A stretch of 64,000 nt of DNA from Polynucleobacter sp. MWH-Spelu-300-X4 (GCF_018687515.1 NZ_CP061294.1:1721746-1785745), one strand, 5' to 3'. Positions 40,445-49,084 are shown, counted from the stretch's first letter. Notes: generated by a model not told the origin, from the letters alone. A program made the numbers and translations.

Positions 40445-40816
40445 ATGAAAAGAATTATTAAATTGATAGCCTTTACTCTCAGCCTATCTACTATGGCAAT
40501 GCTATCAAATAACGCTAGCGCACATGGCGGTTATGGATACAGAGGCGGTGGTCATGGTGACTATTGGGTAGGGCCAGCCATCATTGGAGGTCTAATTACG
40601 TATTCCATATTGCAGCCTAGGCCTGTTTATGTGGCACAACCCCCTGTTTATGTTCAAACTATGCCCATGCATGTGCCAGCGCCGATGCCACCAGCTCCAA
40701 TAGTGGCGCAAAACTTACCGCCTGTTTGGTATTACTGCCAATCTAGCAGAACATACTATCCATATGCAGCTAGTTGTAACGAAGGCTGGCAAGTAGTACC
40801 GGCAACGCCTCAATAA
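40445..40816 (+). CDS. Secreted proline- and glycine-rich hypothetical protein
   Basis: Protein of 123 residues with a clear signal peptide (cut near NASA-HGG), a glycine-rich start GGYGYRGGGHGD, a short hydrophobic stretch, then repeated Pro-Val-Tyr units (PRPVYVAQPPVYVQ) and a C-terminal VWYYCQSSRTYYPYAASC. That tail, with two cysteines, is shared by many small envelope proteins of betaproteobacteria. Function unknown. GGATGATG precedes the ATG. Its end overlaps the facing reductase gene by 7 bases. Confidence 0.75.
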   Translation: MKRIIKLIAFTLSLSTMAMLSNNASAHGGYGYRGGGHGDYWVGPAIIGGLITYSILQPRPVYVAQPPVYVQTMPMHVPAPMPPAPIVAQNLPPVWYYCQSSRTYYPYAASCNEGWQVVPATPQ

Positions 40817-41751
40817 TTGGATTCCATCATTTTGACTAAGGCATAGACGCTCTGGTTCGCCGGCGTGTCTATGCCATAGTCTTGCCCTTTTTTAACAATC
40901 AAGCCATTAAGATAATCAATCTCAGTAGGTTTTTTTCTAGATAAGTCCTGGGCAGTAGAGGAGCGCTGCCCCGACATACTAGTGGCTATTTGGTAATTGA
41001 GACTAGCTGCTTGTGAAGGACTAATATCAACCCCTTCTTTAAGAGCTATTGCTAAAAATTCTTTTGTTATCTGCTCAATGAGTGCTCTCACTTCCGCTTG
41101 CGCAGCCATCTTGCCATATTGAATCTGGCCAATCGCAGAAATACCGTTATAACAACAGTTCACCAAAAACTTACTCCACAACTCATGTTTAATGTTTTTT
41201 GATATGTCACAAGGAACACCTGATGAACCAAATATCTCAGCCAACATTTGAAGCTCATCTTGAATTGAGTCATTAACAAGATGTTCGTTATTTAAATCTC
41301 CAATTAATAACTCGCCTCGACCAAAGTGTTTTAAATGGCCAGGCCCGGCCATACCCGTCGCGACATACACAACCGTTGGATAAACATGCTTAGGAACTTT
41401 TTGGGAAATAGTGTCGCAATTGCTAACGCCGTTTTGCAAACTCAAAATAATGACGTCTTTTTTCAAAAACCCATAAATCGCTTCTATTGTTTTTTGAGTG
41501 TCAGGAGACTTAACACACAACAAAATAATATCGGCCTCTTTTACAACAGACTGATCTGTTGTGGCTTTAACGGGAACATATTCTTGAAAATTAATGCACT
41601 CCATATATAAGCCTTTTTCACGAATGGCTTCCACATGATTGGGTCGTGCTATTAATGTCACATCTTTTCCGGCGCGCGCTAACATGCCGCCAAAAAAGCA
41701 TCCTACAGAGCCTGCACCCATTACAAATATTTTTGGATTTTTATTCGTCAT
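40810..41751 (-). CDS. 2-dehydropantoate 2-reductase (ketopantoate reductase family)
   Basis: NADPH-dependent reductase fold related to PanE/ApbA, which makes pantoate for coenzyme A. It starts with the Rossmann motif IFVMGAGSVGCFFGGMLA and has ILLCVKSPDTQ, LSLQNGVSN and the catalytic Lys helix HELWSKFLVNCCYNGISA. KPTEIDYLNGLIVKKG is also typical. ATG 41749-41751 is chosen because earlier in-frame residues are non-homologous. Length is 313. Family members are varied, so pantoate synthesis is likely but not certain. Confidence 0.83.
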   Translation of the reverse strand: MTNKNPKIFVMGAGSVGCFFGGMLARAGKDVTLIARPNHVEAIREKGLYMECINFQEYVPVKATTDQSVVKEADIILLCVKSPDTQKTIEAIYGFLKKDVIILSLQNGVSNCDTISQKVPKHVYPTVVYVATGMAGPGHLKHFGRGELLIGDLNNEHLVNDSIQDELQMLAEIFGSSGVPCDISKNIKHELWSKFLVNCCYNGISAIGQIQYGKMAAQAEVRALIEQITKEFLAIALKEGVDISPSQAASLNYQIATSMSGQRSSTAQDLSRKKPTEIDYLNGLIVKKGQDYGIDTPANQSVYALVKMMESNY

Positions 41752-41770
41752 CACTTCATACCACCAAAGG

Positions 41771-42331
41771 CTAGGCCTGCTGTGTTTGCAAATAATTAAT
41801 GACCCATGCTGGATCACTATCACTTGGAAAAATAGGGTAATGCACAGCCTTAATCACTCCGTTATGTGCAATTAATGTTACGCGCTTTAGAAGCGTCATC
41901 CCTGCCGCAACAAACGTTGGCATGTTCAATGCCTTCTGAAATTGGTAGTTCGCATCACTCACCACAGGAAATGGCAAATGCAGTCGCTCAACCATCTCTT
42001 TTTGATATTCAGTTGTTTGAACGCTCAAACCAATAACTTCTGCGCCCAAATTTTGTAACTCTTGATAGTGATCTCTAAATGAGCAACTCTGTGGCGTACA
42101 ACCTCTTGCCCCAGGAATTTGGTCCCAACCATCCGGCAATGCCACATTAGGCTGGCCCGTCATTGGGTAACAATAAATAACTAACCAGCCTTGAATTGCT
42201 CCTATATCGATACTTAGACCATTAGTTGCCAGCAAAGAAACATTAGGCAAGCGCATGCCTTTTAGATGAGCAGTAGCACCATCATCCTCTGGAATAGGAA
42301 GATCTATAGGCAGCTGATTAAGATTGGTCAT
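41771..42331 (-). CDS. Peroxiredoxin
   Basis: Thiol peroxidase of the AhpC/TSA fold, 186 residues. The active-site region reads GARGCTPQSCSFRDHYQEL, with Cys in a GCTPQSC pair that could form an intramolecular disulfide, in contrast to the TPxC of classic 2-Cys enzymes. It also has VIYCYPMTGQP and the later FPVVSDANYQ. It lies 19 bases upstream of the ketopantoate reductase gene. Confidence 0.85.
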   Translation of the reverse strand: MTNLNQLPIDLPIPEDDGATAHLKGMRLPNVSLLATNGLSIDIGAIQGWLVIYCYPMTGQPNVALPDGWDQIPGARGCTPQSCSFRDHYQELQNLGAEVIGLSVQTTEYQKEMVERLHLPFPVVSDANYQFQKALNMPTFVAAGMTLLKRVTLIAHNGVIKAVHYPIFPSDSDPAWVINYLQTQQA

Positions 42332-42417
42332 GAAACCATTCTACAGAAGAAAAAGGGGGCTTTTAGATGATAAAAATGAAACCCTTCTGGAAGCGCATAT
42401 AGGCGCTCGACTCAACA

Positions 42418-43458
42418 TCAACCCATAGCAACTAAAAACTCGTTCTTTAGGGTCAGCATTAAATCCTTGGCACTAAGATTTCTGGCTCTCGAATAGTCTT
42501 GACCCGCCCAAAGACTTTGATATTCACCGTTATTGGTTTTTCCAGCCAATTGGCGTAAAGACGCTGTCATTGTGTTTTGTATCGGAAATGGCAAAGTAAC
42601 CCTGTCTTCCATGAGGCGAATGAATTCATTCTCAATGCCTCGAGCAAGCCTACCTGAGAAACCTTTCGTAAATACTGAGCCTCTGCCATGTTGGTTGAGC
42701 AAGTAATTTTTATGGGCTGGTGATGCGCCAGACTCATCGCAACTTAAAAATGCTGTTCCCAATTGAGCAGCTACAGCACCCGCGTTCAGAGCATTGGCTA
42801 TATCTGTCCCATCCATGATTGCGCCAGCACAAACTATTGGTATAGAGCAACACTTAACTAATTTTTTAGTTAAATGAATTGCCGTTAATTTTTCATCAGC
42901 AGCACTTGGGTTAAATATGCCGCGGTGACCGCCAGCCTCAATGCCTTGCGCCACAATAAAATCAGCGCCCGCTGTTTCAATAGCAATTGCTTCTTCAGCG
43001 CTGGTAGCTGTAACACCAACTGCTATGCCTAGTGAATGAGCTTTCTCTATCACCCTTAGCGGGGGAATCCCAAAATGAAATGTCACAATTTCAGGGCAAT
43101 GCTCCCATACAGGATGGAGCTGCTCTTCAACATCAGGATAAAAAGGGGCTTGCGGTATGGATACCGAACAATCACCGGCAATAGGTAAATTTCTTAATGC
43201 ATCTATTGCTTGCGCTTGAATTGCTTGTGCGGGCAAATCAACCGCACTAAAGACAAAGAAATTTGCATTAATGGGCCCTTTAGTTAAAGCTCGTGTAGCT
43301 ACCAAGTCTTCGCTAATTTTTTGCGGTGCGCTGTAAGCAAATCCAAAACTACCAACACCTCCGGCATTGGTAACCTCTGAAGCCAATTTGGGATTATTAA
43401 TGCCGCCCGCCATTGGGGCTTGAATGATTGGAATTTCTAATTTTGAAAAATTAAACAT
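42418..43458 (-). CDS. Nitronate monooxygenase family FMN oxidoreductase (second copy)
   Basis: TIM-barrel FMN enzyme of 346 residues, closer to bacterial class I nitronate monooxygenases than the one at 1.3-2.3 kb. It opens LEIPIIQAPMAGG, has NFFVFS, IVTFHFGIP, ADFIVAQGIEAGGHRG (with the catalytic His) and VCAGAIMDG, AAQLGTAFLSCDESG. It would oxidise alkyl nitronates such as propionate-3-nitronate. The two copies differ widely and are not a recent duplication. Confidence 0.88.
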   Translation of the reverse strand: MFNFSKLEIPIIQAPMAGGINNPKLASEVTNAGGVGSFGFAYSAPQKISEDLVATRALTKGPINANFFVFSAVDLPAQAIQAQAIDALRNLPIAGDCSVSIPQAPFYPDVEEQLHPVWEHCPEIVTFHFGIPPLRVIEKAHSLGIAVGVTATSAEEAIAIETAGADFIVAQGIEAGGHRGIFNPSAADEKLTAIHLTKKLVKCCSIPIVCAGAIMDGTDIANALNAGAVAAQLGTAFLSCDESGASPAHKNYLLNQHGRGSVFTKGFSGRLARGIENEFIRLMEDRVTLPFPIQNTMTASLRQLAGKTNNGEYQSLWAGQDYSRARNLSAKDLMLTLKNEFLVAMG

Positions 43459-43493
43459 GTCATTAAATTAAATGTGACTTTAAAAGACATTAC

Positions 43494-43562
43494 AGGACCC
43501 TGGGGATTTGAGCAACAACAAGGATTTTCAATCCTCTGCTCTACCAGCTAAGCTACCAACTT
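43494..43562 (-). pseudogene. Degenerate tRNA-Phe copy
   Basis: Read on the minus strand, the D-arm and the whole anticodon arm of tRNA-Phe(GAA) are kept; 28 bases (43518-43545) are identical to the intact tRNA at 44222-44249. The acceptor stem no longer pairs (AAGTTGG against AGGGTCC), the T-arm lacks GGTTC, and there is no CCA. It cannot be a working tRNA. It lies 704 bases from the intact copy in the same orientation. Confidence 0.85.
43518..43545. repeat. Direct repeat, copy 1 (att-like, in tRNA-Phe pseudogene)
   Basis: A 28-base segment covering the tRNA-Phe anticodon arm and part of the D-arm, identical to 44222-44249. With the second copy it brackets the yefM-yoeB genes, the pattern left when an element integrates into a tRNA gene. 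Confidence 0.85.
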
Positions 43563-43578
43563 AGTGTTAATAGCTAAT

Positions 43579-43845
43579 TTATTCGTAATGAGTCCACATT
43601 CTTAAAACACGTACCGTCTTTTCTTTGCGGAAAACCTCATATACCAAACGATGTTGAATATTGATTCTCCGAGAATAAGAGCCCTTTAAATCACCAACTA
43701 ATTTTTCATATGGCGGAGGATTTTGAAATGGATCTACTTCTAATATATCCAACAACGCCTGTGCTTTATCTTTTAATCCCGCGGCTGAGAGTTTTTTAGC
43801 ATCTTTAAGAGCAAATTTGGAATAGGCTAAATTCCAAGTTACCAC
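43579..43845 (-). CDS. YoeB/Txe-family mRNA interferase toxin
   Basis: RelE-superfamily ribonuclease of 88 residues that cuts mRNA on the ribosome. It has SKFALKDAKKL at the start, PYEKLVGDLKGSYSRRINIQH-type core with the catalytic Glu/Arg region, RLVYEV, and the terminal VRVLRMWTHYE with the His-Tyr pair of YoeB. It begins at GTG 43843-43845, overlapping the antitoxin stop by 7 bases, with AAGGA in a good position. All key residues are kept, so the toxin looks active. Confidence 0.93.
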   Translation of the reverse strand: MVTWNLAYSKFALKDAKKLSAAGLKDKAQALLDILEVDPFQNPPPYEKLVGDLKGSYSRRINIQHRLVYEVFRKEKTVRVLRMWTHYE

Positions 43846-44081
43846 TTCAATGTCCTTTTACTCTTAGCCAAAGGCTCAGCCATGGATTCTTTAATAGACT
43901 CACGCATCCCTGGAATCGCCAATAGATGTAGCGTTTCCTGAATAGCGCTCCAATCTTCTTCAGAAACCAAAACAGCATTAGTACGCTTACCTGAAATAAC
44001 CACAGGCTTATGTGTTTCTGCCGTTTGGTCAATTAAGCGATAGAGATCTGCTCTTGCTTCCGTGACTGTTAGTGTTGACAT
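43839..44081 (-). CDS. YefM/Phd-family antitoxin
   Basis: Antitoxin and repressor of 80 residues. The N-terminal Phd/YefM DNA-binding fold is seen in [29 protein letters not shown] and [21 protein letters not shown] residues; the C-terminal [15 protein letters not shown] would wrap the toxin. ATG 44079-44081 has AGAGGTG upstream; longer in-frame starts would run through the promoter and the tRNA terminator. Antitoxin-first order and overlap are typical of the module. Confidence 0.92.
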   Translation of the reverse strand: MSTLTVTEARADLYRLIDQTAETHKPVVISGKRTNAVLVSEEDWSAIQETLHLLAIPGMRESIKESMAEPLAKSKRTLKW

Positions 44082-44100
44082 AATTTCACCTCTTTTGGTC

Positions 44101-44129
44101 ATAGTACGTAATAACGTACGTCTTGTCAA
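44101..44129 (-). promoter_or_regulatory. yefM-yoeB promoter with operator palindrome
   Basis: On the minus strand TTGACA (44129-44124) and TACTAT (44106-44101) are 17 bases apart. Between and over the -10 lies the perfect inverted repeat GTACGT-TATT-ACGTAC (44119-44104). Known YefM operators carry TGTACA-type palindromes, so this is the likely autoregulatory site. The antitoxin ATG follows 20 bases on. Confidence 0.75.
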
Positions 44130-44152
44130 TCGTATAACTAGCCCGCTAGACC

Positions 44153-44180
44153 AAATGAAAAAACCACCCGAAGGTGGTTT
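44153..44180 (-). terminator. Intrinsic terminator of tRNA-Phe
   Basis: On the minus strand AAACCACC (44180-44173), a TTCG tetraloop and GGTGGTTT (44168-44161) form a stable stem followed by TTTCATTT. It lies 11 bases after the tRNA and before the toxin-antitoxin promoter, isolating the two units. Confidence 0.85.
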
Positions 44181-44190
44181 TGGTATTTCT

Positions 44191-44266
44191 TGGTGGCCCG
44201 GGGCGGAATCGAACCACCGACACAAGGATTTTCAATCCTCTGCTCTACCGACTGAGCTACCAGGCC
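44191..44266 (-). tRNA. tRNA-Phe (GAA)
   Basis: The 76-base gene folds as a full cloverleaf. The acceptor GGCCTGG pairs with CCGGGCC and CCA is encoded. D-arm GCTCAGTCGGTAGAGC, anticodon loop ATTGAAAAT with GAA, and T-arm GGTGGTTCGATTCCGCC are all intact. It has its own promoter and terminator. Confidence 0.97.
44222..44249. repeat. Direct repeat, copy 2 (inside tRNA-Phe)
   Basis: Identical over 28 bases to 43518-43545. It covers the anticodon arm, a frequent crossover site for tyrosine integrases. Confidence 0.85.
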
Positions 44267-44276
44267 AAGAAGCAAG

Positions 44277-44305
44277 ATTATATACGAAAGTGTTAGAAAG
44301 CCCAA
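44277..44305 (-). promoter_or_regulatory. Promoter of tRNA-Phe
   Basis: On the minus strand TTGGGC (44305-44300), a 17-base spacer and a perfect TATAAT (44282-44277) end 10 bases before the tRNA 5' end. Confidence 0.7.
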
Positions 44306-44333
44306 TAACTTGCCCTAGGCCTCCAATTACTCG

Positions 44334-45005
44334 TTAATCTCCCTTGTAACTACCGACATCTATACCTAGCATTTTGAGCTTGCGGTATAAATGGGTTCTT
44401 TCTAGGCCAGTCTTATCAGCCACTTTTGTCATATTGCCACCTAATTGCTCTAGGTGATATTCAAAATAGGCTTTTTCAAAAAGATCCCGAGCTTCCCTAA
44501 GCGGTAAATCAATATATGCCAAATCAAAATTACCTGGCATATCTTTTACATCTTTTGATTCGTAAATTTCTAATTCTTCAACTTTAGGTGCAGATACTGC
44601 AACCTCTTGTTTTATCTCTGCCTGAAATAATTCTTTAGGCGGTGCTTTTTCTAAAGCTTGCTCTACAGTTTTTAAAAGCTTTTGAAGTGCAATAGGTTTT
44701 TCTAAGAAATTAACTGCACCAATTCTTGTTGCTTCAACGGCTGTGTCAATCGTTGCATGGCCAGACATCATCACCACAGGCATGGTTAACTGACCACCAA
44801 CCGACCACTCTTTTAATAAAGTAACACCATCAACATCCGGCATCCAAATATCTAAAAGAACCAAATCTGGCTCTAGGTTGTCTCTAGCGTTTCTAGCCTC
44901 TTGAGCATTTTGCGCAGAGATTACCGAATGACCCTCGTCAGTCAAAATCTCATTGAGCAACTCACGAATGCCCATTTCATCATCTACTACCAAAATACTT
45001 GCCAT
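44334..45005 (-). CDS. NtrX-like response regulator lacking the AAA+ domain
   Basis: Protein of 223 residues. The receiver domain has [14 protein letters not shown], the phospho-acceptor Asp in [13 protein letters not shown] (near residue 54), the Thr/Ser in MMSGHA and Lys in LEKP. A linker of about 60 residues is followed by a Fis-type helix-turn-helix ([20 protein letters not shown]). The sigma-54-interacting AAA+ domain present in classical NtrX is missing, so it should bind DNA without sigma-54 activation. It lies 2 bases after the NtrY-type kinase gene, its obvious partner. Confidence 0.9.
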   Translation of the reverse strand: MASILVVDDEMGIRELLNEILTDEGHSVISAQNAQEARNARDNLEPDLVLLDIWMPDVDGVTLLKEWSVGGQLTMPVVMMSGHATIDTAVEATRIGAVNFLEKPIALQKLLKTVEQALEKAPPKELFQAEIKQEVAVSAPKVEELEIYESKDVKDMPGNFDLAYIDLPLREARDLFEKAYFEYHLEQLGGNMTKVADKTGLERTHLYRKLKMLGIDVGSYKGD

Positions 45006-45007
45006 GG

Positions 45008-47248
45008 CTAACTTTGCTTCACTAATTGATTGAAATAAATAGATACCTCAGCACCTATCACCACATCTTCTTTCATGCGATTACGTAACTCAATTCTTGC
45101 ACCATGCTCATCAACGATCTTTTTAACCATTGCTAAGCCCAATCCAGTACCTTTTGCTTTTGTCGTGACATAAGGCTCAAAAGCTCTACTTAATATTCTT
45201 GCTGAAAATCCCGTTCCAGAGTCAATCACGCTTAACTTCACAATACCCACTCCCACTTCGCTATTTTTGGGATATGGCAGCAACTCTGTTTTAACCAATA
45301 TTGAAAAGTCCGCATTCGCATGCGCTTCCATGCTTGCATCAATCGCATTCTGAATAAGGTTATGTATGACCTGCCTTAACTGAATCGAGTCTCCAATAAT
45401 CTCTGGACACTTAATATCTAAATCAGCAGATACCGGACTGCCTTCATAGAGATAAAGAATTTCTGTAATCAAATCATTTAATGACAAGGCCTGTAAATTA
45501 GCTTCCGGAGTTTTCGCAAAGTCTCTGAAGTCATTGACCATTTTTTTCATGGCCTCAACTTGAGCAATGATGGTTCTAGTGCTCTTAGTTAATAACTCTT
45601 GCTGCTCCGGTGCAATATTATTTTCCAACTTTAACTGTAAGCGTTCAGCTGACAACTGAATGGGTGTTAATGGGTTTTTAATTTCGTGAGCAAGTCGTCT
45701 GGCAACCTCACCCCACGCAATGGAACGCTGAGCGGTAATCACCTCAGAAATATCATCAAACACAACGATATATAAACCGCTCGCAAGATGGGTACCTCGA
45801 ACCAACAAAGTAATACCTTGCTTATGTTGTGGATCAATTTCCACCTGGTCTTCCAGAATAATTTGTTTTTGCCAGTGCTCATCAGGGTCTTGGCTTGAAA
45901 TTTGATACGCCTCAAACTCCTGTTTAACTTCACGCTCAAAAGATAAAAGCTTATCAATCGAGCCTAAACTCTTACCAACATAATTCTCTAAAGGAATTTC
46001 AAAAATTCTTGATGCGCCAGCATTAGCAATAACCAATTTAAAGGATTCGTCTAAAACACAAACTCCCGCAGTTAAATTAGATAAAACACTTTCAGACAAT
46101 GCTTTAGATTCTTGAAGCGAGTTTCTTGCTTCAAGCAATTGTCTAGTCATGACATTAAATTGCTTGGTGAGCATGCCCAACTCATCACCCGTATTAATTT
46201 CAGGTTTTGGCGATAAGTCTCCCTCAGCAACCGCTTTTGTACCTTTTAACAACATCAATAAGGGGTAGGCCAATTGGCGACCCAGCAACAAAGCTAAGGT
46301 AACTGCAATGAAGAGCGCTAAAAATAATGTAATCGTTAATGTCCCGATATACATTTTTCGAAGGCCCGATCTACCTAAGGCCTTTTCTTGATACTCGATA
46401 TAAGCCTCTTGCACAGATAAGGCATTGTTACTGATGCTCTCAGGCATATATTTAACCAACAATAGATATTTGTCTTCCGATTGAGTTCGCAAGTTAAATG
46501 AAGTTAGATTGCCTTGTGAAGCGCCACTCTGAATCGGGATAATGATCTTTACTGCATAGCTTGGATGTTTATCAGCTTTATTAGGCTCATCAACTTGGGT
46601 GAAATTTCCAACAGTCTTTGCCTGATTGAGCTTGTCTTGTGATGACATCTCAGAAACAGCCGAAGTCAAACCTAAGCTAGCACTTGCAATTAATTTAGCG
46701 CCACTGCCAAATAAAGCAACTTCTTCTAAATCCATTTGCTGGCGTTGCCGAGAAAGCAATAAGGTTAATCCACCCTCACCTTGCGTTCTTAAGTTTGATC
46801 CGATTAAGTTTGCTAGCTCTCTTCCCTTACCCAACAAATCATCTTTTGATACTTCAATGCTAGCTTTGCCTAAATTAAGCCCCGCCTCTAACGCACGCTC
46901 AACCTTCACATCAAACCAAGATTCAATACTTCGCGACACGAACTGTAGCGAAACACCGTACAAAATAGCACCAGGCAAGACTCCAACCAATGCAAAGAAC
47001 AGGGCCAATTTAGCAATAAGTTTGGCTCCAAAATATCCTTTGCGCCAACGCATAGCAATGCTAATGATTAAGCCGACAATAACGGCAAAAAATAAAATAC
47101 CAATAAATATATTTGCCGCAAACAACATGGCGAAATACTCTTCAAAGAAAGAAGTATTGGCTGATGCGGTGGCCAACAATACCAATAAAATAAGCGCTAG
47201 AAGAACAACGACCCCCACCAAAATGGGTTTAGCCAAAAAGCGCATCAT
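45008..47248 (-). CDS. NtrY-type sensor histidine kinase
   Basis: Membrane histidine kinase of 746 residues. Three hydrophobic helices lie in the first 110 residues, then a periplasmic sensor region and another helix near 305-330. HAMP (ELGMLTKQFNVMTRQL), PAS (VLDESFKLVIANAG) and HisKA (RRLAHEIKNPLTPIQLSAE, phospho-His) follow, then the ATPase with NLIQNAIDAS and GTGLGLAMVKKI. Known NtrYX systems respond to nitrogen or redox state; the signal here is unknown. It overlaps the DUF4390 gene by 4 bases. Confidence 0.93.
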   Translation of the reverse strand: MMRFLAKPILVGVVVLLALILLVLLATASANTSFFEEYFAMLFAANIFIGILFFAVIVGLIISIAMRWRKGYFGAKLIAKLALFFALVGVLPGAILYGVSLQFVSRSIESWFDVKVERALEAGLNLGKASIEVSKDDLLGKGRELANLIGSNLRTQGEGGLTLLLSRQRQQMDLEEVALFGSGAKLIASASLGLTSAVSEMSSQDKLNQAKTVGNFTQVDEPNKADKHPSYAVKIIIPIQSGASQGNLTSFNLRTQSEDKYLLLVKYMPESISNNALSVQEAYIEYQEKALGRSGLRKMYIGTLTITLFLALFIAVTLALLLGRQLAYPLLMLLKGTKAVAEGDLSPKPEINTGDELGMLTKQFNVMTRQLLEARNSLQESKALSESVLSNLTAGVCVLDESFKLVIANAGASRIFEIPLENYVGKSLGSIDKLLSFEREVKQEFEAYQISSQDPDEHWQKQIILEDQVEIDPQHKQGITLLVRGTHLASGLYIVVFDDISEVITAQRSIAWGEVARRLAHEIKNPLTPIQLSAERLQLKLENNIAPEQQELLTKSTRTIIAQVEAMKKMVNDFRDFAKTPEANLQALSLNDLITEILYLYEGSPVSADLDIKCPEIIGDSIQLRQVIHNLIQNAIDASMEAHANADFSILVKTELLPYPKNSEVGVGIVKLSVIDSGTGFSARILSRAFEPYVTTKAKGTGLGLAMVKKIVDEHGARIELRNRMKEDVVIGAEVSIYFNQLVKQS

Positions 47249-47835
47249 TGAGCATTTACCCCATGAGTTAATGGCACCGCTTTAGGCGTAAATTCAAATC
47301 TACTCCACTCACTTTGCAGATTCCATGCTTTTGAATTAATTGCATTAACCTGAAAGGGCTTGGCTAATTGGTTAGTGTCCAGCCTCATACGAATCGCAGC
47401 GATATAACTCTGGTTTTGATTAACCGCGGACTGATCTACTACGGCCCAGTCATCTATTGTGCTAACCGCTGCCATGGCTTGTTTTAAATTAGCGGCCGTT
47501 AGTGTCACGCTACCAAGCGTGACACGATATTGGTCGGTCAATGCCTGATAAGAAATTTTTGAAGTTCTCTGAACATCAACAATTTTTTCATCAAACCAAT
47601 ACCACCGCCCCTTAGTTAATTGAAACTCTGTAACAAAATGAAGCGTGACCCCCTTTTTAACTAATTGCTCCAAAGCAGGACTTAATTCCAAATTAATTTC
47701 AGCATTCAATAACCAAGTTTTATCGCCTGGCGATAAGGTTATTTTCTTAAACTTAATATCATCACCATAGGCGACACTGGTCATGATGACCATCAAAAAT
47801 ACAACCTTAGCAATCCAGTTATTAATCTGGCGCAT
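47245..47835 (-). CDS. DUF4390 domain-containing secreted protein
   Basis: Protein of 196 residues with a signal peptide or anchor in the first 24 residues, then a beta-rich domain (LSPGDKTWLLNAEINLELSP, VEFQLTKGRWYW-like FVTEFQLTKGRWYWFDEK). DUF4390 proteins are regularly encoded between rsmB and ntrY in betaproteobacteria, as here. Function unknown; a periplasmic partner of the NtrY sensor is possible but unproven. Confidence 0.82.
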   Translation of the reverse strand: MRQINNWIAKVVFLMVIMTSVAYGDDIKFKKITLSPGDKTWLLNAEINLELSPALEQLVKKGVTLHFVTEFQLTKGRWYWFDEKIVDVQRTSKISYQALTDQYRVTLGSVTLTAANLKQAMAAVSTIDDWAVVDQSAVNQNQSYIAAIRMRLDTNQLAKPFQVNAINSKAWNLQSEWSRFEFTPKAVPLTHGVNAQ

Positions 47836-47845
47836 CTTTCACCAA

Positions 47846-49084
47846 TTAGTGTGTTTTTGACTTTTCAAACAACGCATAAAAGAAGCCATCGTGGTTCATT
47901 GACGGCAACAATTGCCCTGGTGCCTCCAATCGTACAGCATCCGGCACACTATTTAACCACCACCGAGCCTGCAACTCACCCTCTTCAGGGAAAACTGAGC
48001 AGGTTACGTATAGCAATTTACCACCCGGCTTAAGCAAAGCCCACAAAGCAGTCAATATTTTTCTTTGTGTAATTTGCAAATTCTTAATGTCTGCCTCTTG
48101 CCTTAAATAAGTAATGTCCGGATGACGACGAACAATTCCTGAGGCAGAACAAGGCACATCCGCCAAAATGGCATCATAGGGCTCACCACTAAACCAAGGC
48201 TTCGGATTCGATGCATCGCCCACCAATACTTTCCCACCTGACAAAGAGAGTCTAGAGAAGTTCTCCTCAATTCTTTTAGCCCTGGCTGGATCAATTTCTA
48301 AAGCGTCTAATTGGATATCAAATAACTCTAACAAATGAGCACTTTTTCCACCTGGCGCAGCACAAGCATCTAATACCCTTGATTGAGCTTTGGGAGCCAA
48401 CAAATAAGCAGCTAATTGAGCACCCGCATCTTGCACAGAACAGGCTCCCTCAAAAAATCCCGGTAACTGATTTACAGGAACTGGTTTTGTAATATGTAAC
48501 GCATTTAATAATTTAGAACCTGCCACCTTATTTAAAGGTTCAAAATTAATTGCTGCCTCCCGCAAAGACTCTTGATAACTTTGCATTTTCTCCGGCGTAT
48601 TTAACTGTCGCTGATTCAACCGAATAATTAGTGGTGGCTTTTCTCTAGAACAACGAATTATTTCTTGATACTCGGATGGATAAGCTCGTTTTAATTTTTC
48701 CAACCACCAATCAGGGTAAGACGGGTTCTCATCCTCGGAAATTTCTTTGTAAATATCAGGGCTTCTAAGAACGCGTCTCAAAATCGCATTCACAAGTCCT
48801 TTAGCATAAGACATTGTTTTATCTAAATGCGTGGCATTCACCGCTTCGTTGACTAATGTATGCGTCGCATACATGGGCTCGCGATCTTTTTCTGGCACCA
48901 ATGCGATGGCTGCCCAAAGTAAATACTTGGTTAGACCTGGGGGTGTTTTTTGCAAATATTGATTAAGAACTTCCTGCACCCAAAAACCACGCCTTAATGC
49001 TTGAAAAGTAATACTTTGTACAGCGGGCCTTAACGCTATAGGTGCAGACTGAATTGCTACGGTTAATGAGGCGCCCTCGTGCAC
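47846..49084 (-). CDS. rsmB: 16S rRNA (cytosine(967)-C(5))-methyltransferase RsmB
   Basis: Makes m5C967 in 16S rRNA. An N-terminal NusB-like RNA-binding domain (ALRPAVQSITFQALRRGFW) precedes the Rossmann methyltransferase with ACAAPGGKSAHLLEL, DVPCSASGIVRRHPDI (first Cys) and YVTCSVFPEEGE (catalytic Cys). The first standard start is GTG 49082-49084, but in-frame codons upstream encode LSKALLASAKVLEQVHEG, which matches the usual RsmB N-terminus. A non-ATG start such as CTG 49154-49156, with AGGA before it, is therefore likely (see findings). Confidence 0.92.
   Translation of the reverse strand: MHEGASLTVAIQSAPIALRPAVQSITFQALRRGFWVQEVLNQYLQKTPPGLTKYLLWAAIALVPEKDREPMYATHTLVNEAVNATHLDKTMSYAKGLVNAILRRVLRSPDIYKEISEDENPSYPDWWLEKLKRAYPSEYQEIIRCSREKPPLIIRLNQRQLNTPEKMQSYQESLREAAINFEPLNKVAGSKLLNALHITKPVPVNQLPGFFEGACSVQDAGAQLAAYLLAPKAQSRVLDACAAPGGKSAHLLELFDIQLDALEIDPARAKRIEENFSRLSLSGGKVLVGDASNPKPWFSGEPYDAILADVPCSASGIVRRHPDITYLRQEADIKNLQITQRKILTALWALLKPGGKLLYVTCSVFPEEGELQARWWLNSVPDAVRLEAPGQLLPSMNHDGFFYALFEKSKTH

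Noticed and set aside
42360..42417. Inverted repeat AGCGC...GCGCT downstream of the second nitronate monooxygenase gene
   Set aside because: Five-base arms and no T-tract in the right place; may be chance.
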